This document shows positions 13,136 through 22,183 of a stretch of DNA of 64,000 bases, in pieces (the stretch's first letter is position 1; the number at the start of each line of letters is the position of its first letter). The DNA is taken from contig CM039505.1 of the NCBI GenBank assembly GCA_022432975.1, positions 50,241,897-50,305,896 of the forward strand, given 5' to 3'. The notes under the pieces were generated by a model. That model was not told the origin of the DNA, did no database searches, and worked only from the letters and a program-made list of their open reading frames with translations. A program made the translations under genes and the position numbers. The DNA comes from Begonia masoniana. Lineage: Eukaryota; Streptophyta; Magnoliopsida; Cucurbitales; Begoniaceae.

Positions 13136-13140
13136 AAATA

Positions 13141-14176
13141 TGGGTTCGATTGGTTGAACACTTGGGCCGTGGCACATCACACATACAATCGGTGTCGTGG
13201 ATCATTGGATAGCTTATCCAGTAAAGGAACTCGTTGTGGATACAGTCGATGCTGCAGGTCATCGACTAGCTACTTTAGTGAGGAAAGTTGACGATGCCCA
13301 CAACGGGTCACTGTCGTGGGTTAGAGCAACTTGTTAGGCTGTGGAAATTTGACGTGGATATTATGATGATGGCAAGAGATGGTCGGTGTCGTAGGTTATC
13401 AGGTAGTTGTCTTTTACTGATTTTGATATTTAATAGTTTGAGTTTATTGATATTTGAGGATTTAGTGGATCGAAACGTGGTAGTTTAATGTCTATAGTAT
13501 ACATGAAGACTTCACTAATCTTAGCATTTTAACTTAGTTTCCATTTAAATGAAGTTTTATTTATTTTGATAATTGGTCTGCACATAATTAAATTAGTGAT
13601 TTGTAATAAACACAGCTAAGATATTAATGAGTTTTGGCATAAATGTTGATTGAGGATTTTTTAAGTTTAAAAGTGAAATTGAGAATATTTGATCGATGTC
13701 TGTCAATGAAGGTTATCAATGATATTTTTAGATGAAATTAAATTTTAACTTAAATATTTCTGCAGATATTTGAGTTTAAAAAAAAAATGATAATGTTTAA
13801 TTTAATGATTAATTTAGAGGAAAAATTAGGAGTTTCAATTTAGGGCTAAATTTCATACAAGTAATTAGATAATTTACTGTTGTTTTATCAACAGCTAAAA
13901 GTGTTTATAAATTGGTTTAGTCATTCAAAATCAATGAAACGAGAAAGCTAAACCAATAGTAATTTCTTTCTGTTCATTTGGTTTATTGTTTTTAGGGAAA
14001 AAAATGTATGCTTCTTTTATGATAATGTGCATTTAGTTCTCAAATTCAGAAATAAAGAGAAAGTCTTTAAACTTTATTTAGCAAATAACTCCCTAAACTT
14101 AAGGGTATTAGCAATTTGTCCTTGTCGAATATCGCGTAAGAAATTATGTTTTGTCATGTGATCTTTTTGGATGGTG
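13141..14176. other. Intergenic region without a supported gene
   Basis: The first ~350 bases are less AT-rich and carry a 66-codon chance frame (13288-13488). The rest is AT-rich. The stretch near 14030-14110 resembles low-copy transposon remnants common in plant intergenic DNA, but no ends were found. Confidence 0.4.
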
Positions 14177-14703
14177 ATTTTCAAGCCAGAGATTATGTAA
14201 TTTAAAAAACTTGATAGATTTTTAAACTTGAGAGTATGTAACTTAGAAAACTCTGTAGCTTTTCGAGCCAGAGAGTATGTAATATAGAAAACTCAGTAGA
14301 TTTTCAAGCCGTAGAGTATGTAACTTAAAAAATTCGGTAGATTTTCAAGCTTGACATTATATAACTTAGAAAACTCGCTAGATTGTAAAGCTTGAGAGTA
14401 TGTAACTGAGAAAATTCGTTAGATTTTCAAGCCAGAGAGTATGTAACTTAAAAAACTTGGTAGATTTTAAAGCCGGAGAGTATGTAAATTAGAAAACTTG
14501 GTAGATTTTCAAGCCGGAGAGTATATAACGTAGAAAACTCGGTAGATTTTCAAGCCGGAGAATATGTAACTTAGAAAACTCGGTAGATTTTCAAGTCTGA
14601 GAGTATGTAACTTAGAAAATTTGGTAGATTGTAAAGTCGAAGAGTATGCAACTTAGAAAACTCAGTAGATTTTTAAACCTGAAAGTATGTAACGTAGAAA
14701 ACG
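14177..14703. repeat. 41-bp minisatellite, ~13 copies
   Basis: The monomer is 41 bp with recurring blocks AGAGTATGTAACTTAGAAAA, CTCGGTAGATTTTCAAG and CCGG. About 13 head-to-tail copies run without interruption and diverge by a few substitutions each, so the array is moderately old. It does not encode a continuous peptide. Confidence 0.92.
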
Positions 14704-16070
14704 AGTTTGAAGCTTTGAGTTTTCTAACTTATTTATAGAAGTTTTTTTTTTTTAAAATCACTCAATAGAGAAAATTACATGACCAAAAACAAGTGATTTC
14801 TTTGACAATTCTCTTAATGACAAAGATTTAATTATTAATGCACATGAGTTTAAGGAGTCATTTGCTTTTAAAAAACAAAAAGTTCAAGAGCATACTTGTT
14901 TTTCATTCACAAGTTTAAACGTGTAATATGTATGTATTGGTTCCTTTTCCTTGATTTGGTTTTGGTTCTTGAAGATCGAAAACCAAGTTCAAACCTCGAA
15001 TATGAAAAAGGTAATTTTATATTTATATTTTAATTTTACAATTCAACTTTACTTCCTAACATGATGCAAATTAATTGATTTCATTAATATTTTATTTTAA
15101 CTTTAATTATATATCTAAATAATTACATCAGTTAATAAGTAACGCGTAAAAATGACATCATAAAGTCATGCTAATGGATAAACGTTCATCAGGTCTTTCC
15201 CTTCTACTTGAAGAAGAATATTCCATACATGCGCTAGCCACACCATTAAATCACGCAAATAACTCTTTGAAATTACACCTGTAATTTATTATAGGCTCGA
15301 AAAACTTAAAGAAGATGCGTACAAACGAGATATCCAACAACTAAAAAACAAGAATGATTGAATAGATGAACTTTCGAACATATGGCAATCTCAGATGTGT
15401 CGATATTAATGGCGATTCATTATTTTGATGAATTATTTCTTTACATATAAACCCTTACTTGAAATCTCATTTATCATATTTCACTTTCGAAGATACCATT
15501 TTTTGAAAATTTCAATATGATATATGTAGTCAAGGTATAATATCATGAAAATTAAATAACTAAAAATATAAATGGTAAAGTACAATTTAAACTTCAACTA
15601 GTAAGGTCTTTTACAAATCTATTTTTTTTAAACAAATTGAACCTTCATCTTTACACAATCATCAATTTAGACTATGACATTAGTTTATTCATTAAATGCA
15701 ACATATATATATCTATATATATATATCATGCATTTTATTTAATCATATATTTTAACCTGATTTTTAACCCGATTTTGAACCTCATCGTTCTCTTATCTAG
15801 TGTTCGATCTCTATCAACCATGCGATAGAGTTCGAAAAATAAGTTAGAAATCGCTAGAAAAGTCAAAAATCAGGTTCAAACAAACAATCAAATGAAAACG
15901 TCGTAGACACTTGTTGATTTAACAGATAAAAGGACGAGAAAGTCTATGTTGTTGATATCTGAAATATAGAGATTTGATTTGTCTAAAAAGATAGTTTAAA
16001 CTATAGTGCCTAAATGATATCAAATATTAGGATAAAAATATAGATATTTGTATCAAGTGAAGAAGTAGTT
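14704..16070. other. Intergenic region without a supported gene
   Basis: AT-rich DNA with a short AT microsatellite near 15700-15730. The text near 15575-15680 resembles a decayed short transposon-derived repeat. Nothing coding is supported. Confidence 0.4.
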
Positions 16071-16074
16071 TCTC

Positions 16075-16082
16075 TATAAAAG
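16075..16082 (+). promoter_or_regulatory. Candidate TATA box
   Basis: TATAAAAG in a CTCTATAAAAG context, followed about 110 bases later by an ATG in a purine-rich leader. This is the clearest TATA-like element in the interval. Function is inferred only. Confidence 0.3.
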
Positions 16083-16193
16083 AAGGGAAAGAAAATCAAG
16101 AATCAACTAGGCAATAGCCAATAGATATAGGAAGAAAGAGTAGATTAGGAGGCATAGGCCTAGGTCTAGAGTTTGTTGAAGATCACTTTCAAA

Positions 16194-16298
16194 ATGAAGT
16201 CATCAAAACACAAAATGTGCAGATTCAGATGTATTCAATCTCAGCAGCCCACAGAAAAAAGAAGGTCCTCTTCCTCCAACCTTTCCCTAAACCAGTAA
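16194..16298 (+). CDS. Candidate 34-residue small ORF
   Basis: Starts 112 bases downstream of the candidate TATA box and ends at TAA 16296-16298. The peptide starts MKSSKHKMCRFRC and is rich in Ser, Lys and Arg. I do not recognise it; it lacks the DVL/RTFL, CLE and other small-peptide motifs I know. It could be the first exon of a spliced gene, a short ORF in a noncoding RNA, or chance. Confidence 0.15.
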   Translation: MKSSKHKMCRFRCIQSQQPTEKRRSSSSNLSLNQ

Positions 16299-17133
16299 AA
16301 CCCTAAACCCTCTCAGCTGCTTTCTTACACTTTCAAATCAAGCATTTAACCAGTTTTAGAACTTTTTATTTGTCTTCTTGTTATTCTTTATCATTTTGTC
16401 AAACCCTCTTTTCCTACCTCTTATCCACCTTTGCTTCCACTCTTGGTTACCTCCTCCATTTGGTGTTTTTGGGTCTAATTTTATACTCTATTGTTTTGCT
16501 TCAATTGTTCATTTCATTGACGTAATAATTGTGACAAATTTTATAAAATAATGTTTTATATGTCGTTGTAAAATATGATGTTAGATTGAAAGTATTTTTT
16601 TCTCTGTTGGATTCTATTAGTTACTGATGTTAAATGATGATGTGCCATTTTATGGTTGTGTTTTACTCCACTTGTAAATCATGCGTGACATAAAGGATCT
16701 TGGAAATGATTTTTTATAATTCAAGAAATATGGAGAAATGAATTCATATTAATTCATTAGCTTACTCTCTCTTTAAGATATTTTATTAACGGAAAGCGTA
16801 ACTACAAATGAAATCATAATTTTTAAGCTTCTATATCATTTATTTACTGATGCATGTTAATTGTTAAGGAAAATATACAAGTAAATAAAAGAAGGATTTC
16901 AGAAATGCAACTGGAGAAAGATGAGGTTAGAACATTTAACTCAAAAGAAAAATTTCATAGAAGGATCATCATCATCCCAAGTTCCTGAAGCAAAACCGTA
17001 CGAAAAATAATCTACCAAGCTAAGATAATTACAGTTGTTCTAGAGAGAGAAAGAGTTCTACATATTCTAGAGAGACAGAGAGATGAAACAAACACACGAT
17101 CATTAAAAGTATATCTGTTTGATGTTTGAATAG

Positions 17134-17364
17134 TCAGAAACAACAGTCGGCCATATCGGGGATTTGTGGAGATAAAGCTAAGAAAACCAGAGCAGCCATT
17201 ATCAGAACAGGAAGGACAAGAACAAGTAGAGGAGGCGGCGGCAATGGGGGCAGTACAAGAGGTAAAACCAGAATAGAAACTGTAAGAAAAGCCATCACCA
17301 TATGCGATCTTAAGCTCTCGAACCCAATCAACAAACACTTGTTCTCTCCCCTCATCAACATCAT
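17134..17364 (-). CDS. OSR1/ARGOS-like organ-size protein
   Basis: 76-residue protein. The diagnostic feature is the OSR domain: two hydrophobic helices flanking the proline motif LPLVLPPLPPPPLL (residues ~33-46). Helix 1 runs through MVMAFLTVSIL, helix 2 through VLVLPVLIMAALVFLAL, and a short polar tail ends it. Family knowledge: ARGOS, ARL and OSR1 are small endoplasmic-reticulum membrane proteins that promote organ growth and dampen ethylene responses. The length is close to OSR1 and shorter than ARGOS or ARL. Several in-frame ATGs (17364, 17361, 17355, 17301) are possible starts; the longest is given. An ATG at 17371 in another frame lies seven bases upstream and opens a 119-residue frame overlapping this gene, which may affect initiation. 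The domain call is strong; the OSR1 subgroup is inferred from length. Confidence 0.8.
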   Translation of the reverse strand: MMLMRGENKCLLIGFESLRSHMVMAFLTVSILVLPLVLPPLPPPPLLVLVLPVLIMAALVFLALSPQIPDMADCCF

Positions 17365-17639
17365 CCACCATCTTACGCAACCGTAGACGGTGGCCGGAGT
17401 TTATCCTCAGAGACAAAGAGGGAGACGATGGAGAGACGGTATAAATAATGGAGGAAGACGAAGAAGAAATCAAGAAGCAACGGTTACACACCTCTTTCCT
17501 TTGTTTTTTGTTGGGTATTCTTGAAATTGTCTGGATTCACCCAATTTCAGAACATTCATGTATGTGTAATTATGACGATGAACAATCTCTTTTTTCCGCG
17601 AAAAATAATTTTTTTTATTTCTTTTTCTTTGATTGATTA

Positions 17640-18945
17640 GGGTTTATCATTAATTATTTTAAAATTAATAACATCAATCCTTATTCCACACAACACTAAT
17701 ATTTAAAAAATAAAATAACAGAGTAACTGTAGTATTAATTTTCATATTTATTACAAAAAATTTACATATTTAAATTTGTAGTCATTTTTTTGCAACGATT
17801 TCATAAAAAGAATTTTAAATTATCTTTAAAAATATTTATTTTTTTAAATCTATTTATTTAGTTCATTACCTAAACATTTGTGTTTATACATATATAAATA
17901 AAGCATGATTAGATGGTAATTGAAACTCCAATATTAGGATGATGTTATTATGGAGGAATTAAAAATAAATTAATTAAATACCTAAAAACAAATGAATATT
18001 CGAAACAGAAGAAGTGGTCTGTTTTTGTGACAACTGAGAGAGTTAAAGCTGACAGGTTTCAAAAAGACGAGTCAGCTGTCATGCATGCATGAAAAATAAT
18101 AAAAACATTTGAAACGCACTCTCTTTCTGTCTCCTGCGAGGTCATCGTTGTTTCTCTCTCTAGCAGGAGCAGAAGAGAGAAGACAGAGACCGAGACCGAG
18201 AGAGCCCAGAGACAGTGATTTTGGAGATTTAGTAATGATCCTCGACAGCGTAATAGTATCAAAAAAAGCAACTATAAGGTTGATGACTGACCTCTGAACT
18301 CTATCTCTTTGCAATATCAACATCCGGTGTACCCCTCTCTCTCTCTCTCATCACAAATATTTCAAGTTTAAAATTCATGTTTTTTTCATGCGCCTAAAGT
18401 CTTTTTAAACACATTTGTGCATATAATTCTCTTGTTTTGACTCAAAATGTAACATGAGGTGCTCTCACTACACTATAACACTGTTTTGGACCTGATATCA
18501 TACGAATTTGTTCTTGAATTAGCCCAAAATACTGCAGATTTCTCTACGTAATATCTCTAAACAACGTAGACTCCACATCTTAACATATATATTATTAAAT
18601 AAAATAATATTTTATTGTACTAGCGGTCAATATGTACGTGCTAGATTTTGAACGTTGATATACAAAGAAGCAAGTGCAAATTACATGATTAAAAAATTTC
18701 TCATACAAAAACACTAAGTGGATTCAAATGCGATGCACTTTGTTTGTCGCGTGTAATTATAGTTGACTACAAAAGATGGAAAATTTTGATTCTTCAAATT
18801 ACAGTTGACGCATGTTAGTAGGGATATTTGAAAGTTTAAAACAAATACTAAATTTGAAGAAAATTTGATTCTTCAAATTACAGTTGACGCATGTTAGAAG
18901 AGATATTTGAAAGTTTAAAACAAATACTAAAATAATTTATATGAG
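17640..18945. other. Intergenic region without a supported gene
   Basis: AT-rich, with a CT/GA-rich block at 18115-18215 that can pair with itself (an ~18-base imperfect stem, TCTCTTTCTGTCTCCTGC against GCAGGAGCAGAAGAGAGA). It also holds a CT microsatellite near 18335-18350. Frames on both strands across 18059-18323 are artefacts of the low-complexity block. Confidence 0.4.
18779..18931. repeat. Tandem duplication, ~79-bp spacing x 2
   Basis: Two copies of a block containing TTCAAATTACAGTTGACGC and GATATTTGAAAGTTTAAAAC, 79 bases apart, with only a few differences. Confidence 0.85.
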
Positions 18946-18949
18946 TCAG

Positions 18950-19278
18950 AAAAATAGAATAAAATTTTAAAAATGTCAGAAAAAATTAATTTTATTTGAC
19001 ATTCTATAAAATAAAATAAATAAAAAAGTTAAAAGAAAACGTAAATAAAAAAACAAAATTTCATAAAAAAACAAATTATAATTGAAGATCAAAATGATAA
19101 ATTATAAAATATAAATTAAATAAATAGAAAAGAACAAACAAGAATACGAAGAGTCGGACTATTAAAAATAAAAAACACTAACATAAAATAGTGAACAAAA
19201 TATAAAAAAATAAAATATTATGAATTCTATCTTGATTTTTATAGAACGATGGATATGACAAAAAAAATTAAACGAACT
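18950..19278. repeat. AT-rich block bordering the array (left copy)
   Basis: A-rich sequence with CATTCTATAAAATAAA, AAAAAACAAAATTTCATAAA and AATTGAAGATCAAAATG. Closely related blocks lie at 51480-51770 and 51820-52070 on the far side of the tandem array, in the same orientation. Confidence 0.7.
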
Positions 19279-21954
19279 GTGTTTAACAAATAAGAGAAAC
19301 AATTTGTAACAAAAAAATAAAATAACATCATTACAAAATATATTAGTATGTTAAAATATCAATATGTTTTTCGCTAAGGTTATCTCCGTTCTTGCAAATT
19401 AATGAATTGAGTTGTCCTTTAACTTTTTTGTTTCGTAGAAATTGAAACATGAAAGGCTGTGTAACACCCGGTTTCTATTAACCGATTTACCTTTTTCATT
19501 TCTTAGAAAATTGAAATTTGAGTGATTTAGTGATTAGTTTAATAAGTGAAGGAGTAAGGATAAAATGGTAAATTAATATTTATTGTGGATAACGTATTTA
19601 AGGAAATGTTTAATGAGGTTTAGCCACCACTGTTTCTCCATTTTCCTTCTCGGTATTCAGCTCAAGCTCAACAGAGCTCCAGACGATTTTCTCCTCCGAT
19701 CTCCATTTCCTCAAACCAGGTAGGTTTTCCCTTCGTTTTTTCGAGATTTAGTGGCTAGATAGCAGAGAGTGCAAGGTGTGTATTTTTGAGAATGCTGTGA
19801 GTGAGTTGAGTTCGGGTTAGTGTTGAATCAAGAATGTGTGATGATCCGAACTTCTAAACTAGCTCCTTAGGGTTGTGAATGGTGTAGGATGAGGTTTAGT
19901 GAAGATCTGAATGGTATTTTGTTTATGACAACAGGTGAACAGGGCTTCCAAAGTAGTTGAAACCGAGCGATTTCTAGGAGACCAGGTAAGTGAGGTTTGC
20001 TTGCGCCTTCGGGCCTACATCACAAAACATTAGGAATATGTTTATTTGAATGTGTCTGTATGTTATGCATCATGTTTTAAAAGTATACGAAAATGAATTT
20101 GAATGCATGTTGGCATGGTAAGGAATGAACATAATGAAACAGCTATGCGAAACAGATTTACTGTTAAGGGAAGTAATCCGCCCCTTAATGAGACAGTGGA
20201 TTTTTAGACTTTGGGAAACTTGATCCACTTCCCATCGAACAGGGGGATCAGAAACAGCTATGTGAATCAGATTTACTGTTAAGGGAAGTAATCCGCCCTT
20301 AATGAGTCAGTGGATATTTATACTTTGGGAGGAGTGATCCAACTCCCAATTTCACAGGGGGATCAGATCAGAACGATGCATTTGCAACTGAGATGAAAAA
20401 GTAGAAACTGCATACCTCGAAATTTATGATTCAGCATTACATTACATTATTGCTTTACTTACTTAGCATTAGGCTAATAGATGAGTTTTGTGATGTAGGT
20501 GAGGAAGCGACAGCAGGTGTGTTTACTGAGTTAGCTGAGGACTAGACTGGTTGGAGGAGTGCAACTTTGCAACAATCTGGCAGTTGATGGGGCGGTTTAA
20601 CTGATGTTAGTTGGTGTGAAGGTTTAGTTGACTATGTTTCAATTTAAGTATGTTGAGTTTTCATGACAGTAGTGGTTTCAATGTTTTGAATACGTTTTGA
20701 GATTTTTCTGATAATAGCGTTCTGTTGGGATTTAATGTTGGTACTCACTGGGTTTTTAGTAATGTAATGGTTTGAATTGTTTCTGAATGGTCTCAGTGAA
20801 GTGAGTAAATTCCTTTTTGTAGTTAGAGTTGTGTTTGTATACTAAGGAGTAGTTGAAATGTCGCTCTGTTCTCTATCGGTAGATGATGTCTATCGGTAGA
20901 TGTTGAGTTGTTGTTCTGTTGTCCATCGGTGGATGTTGTGTGTTTTGTTCACTGATAGATGTTGGCGGATTGAATCATCCGGCTGACGTCATCGGTTGAT
21001 GTGTGTAGGAAATGTGTATTTTTGGTCTATCGGATGATGTCTTTTTTGTAAAAGTCATCGGATGATGTCGAGTGTTAAATCCATCGGATGATGTAGAATG
21101 TAATTCGTCGTTTAGTGACCGGTGGATGTCGAGTATTAAATCCATCGGATGATGTAGTAGAAGTTTTGTCGTTTAGCGACCGGTGGATGTCGTTTGTTAA
21201 ACCTATCGGATGATGTCGAGTACTTTAACTATCGGTGGATGAGAGTAATATGTTCTGTCGTTTCGTCACCGGAAGGAGCCTTCTGCTATCTGTTTCAGGT
21301 TCTTCTGTTGACTTTTCTCAACGGCAGATGCGTTTGACCTTTGCAACTTTTAAAGTATTTCGTGATTTAAACCTTTATTTCTTTTGACCGATTATTCCTT
21401 AACATCCAAACCAATTATTCAAGCACTGTTCTATGGTTTTGTTTAACTCTAGTTTTGCTCAAATGATTTTCGCTGCAAGTCTTTAAATGTTTTGAGGTTT
21501 TAGATGTGACGACCCCCGACCCGGTCGGGGACGAGGAGCCATAACTCCGGACATTTAACATAAAACAGGATATATATATATATTTTTGTATATTATACTT
21601 TTAAAACATTGACGGGGAGGGAGTTCTCTGGAGTTAAAAGCAAAACAGGTTTCAATAATGGATAGCAGAAGAAACCGAAATGCAGGAAGGGTGACAGAAG
21701 GAAAGCAGGAAGACAGGGATATTAAAGAGAACTTAAACTGGGGAAGAAACATACTGTGGAAGGCTACAGTATATAATAGAAACCATGGACAATTCGGAAA
21801 TGGATAACAGAAGAGAAGAAGTGGCGAAGAAGTTAAATAGACAGAATAAACAGGAAATAAAAACAGAATAACGTAAGCATAAGGCTGGCGGAGGGCTTAG
21901 TTTAATAAGAGCATCGGTGGATGTAGATACGACAAAGTAGATGGCGCCAACCGG

Positions 21955-22140
21955 AAGATACAGGCAAATAACGAAATCGGCAGAAGGTGATGACGTCAGT
22001 TGGAAGATGGGTGACGTCAGCCGGAAGATACAGGCAATATCAGAATCGGCAGAAGGTGATGACGTCAACCGGAAGATGGGTGACATCAGCTGGAAGATAC
22101 AGGCAATAACGGAATCGGCAGAAGGTGATGACGTCAGCCG
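21955..22140. repeat. 69-bp tandem repeat with TGACGTCA palindromes (in E3)
   Basis: Nearly three copies of a block with GGAAGATACAGGCAAT, AATCGGCAGAAGGTGATG and TGACGTCA. Perfect TGACGTCA palindromes lie at 21991, 22012, 22060 and 22129; the E2 insertion separates them from two more at 25105 and 25126. Confidence 0.85.
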
Positions 22141-22183
22141 GAAGATGTGTTTTAAAACAGGCGAAATTGCATTACTCACCGGT

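Larger units (their letters stand above)
7735..13140 (+). mobile_element. Complete Ty1/copia LTR retrotransposon (Tork/Tnt1-like)
   Basis: The element runs from 7740 to 13135 and is flanked by the 5-bp duplication AAATA (7735-7739 and 13136-13140). Both LTRs are 648 bp, start TG and end CA. By eye they differ at one site (A at 8039, G at 12787), so insertion is recent. The order is LTR, tRNA-iMet-type primer site, gag, protease, integrase, reverse transcriptase, RNase H, polypurine tract, LTR. Integrase before reverse transcriptase defines copia. The Tork/Tnt1 lineage is suggested by the Gag and RNase H motifs and is less certain. A one-base frame break separates integrase from reverse transcriptase, so this copy is probably non-autonomous unless the break is a sequencing error. 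Confidence 0.97.

Noticed and set aside
13024..13291. Frames resembling the start of the copia gag frame downstream of the element
   Set aside because: They are the 3' LTR copy of the sequence around 8310, reading into flanking DNA.
18109..18323. Possible miR156-like hairpin in the CT/GA-rich block
   Set aside because: The stem can form, but neither arm matches the mature miR156 or another miRNA I know, and low-complexity CT/GA DNA pairs easily.
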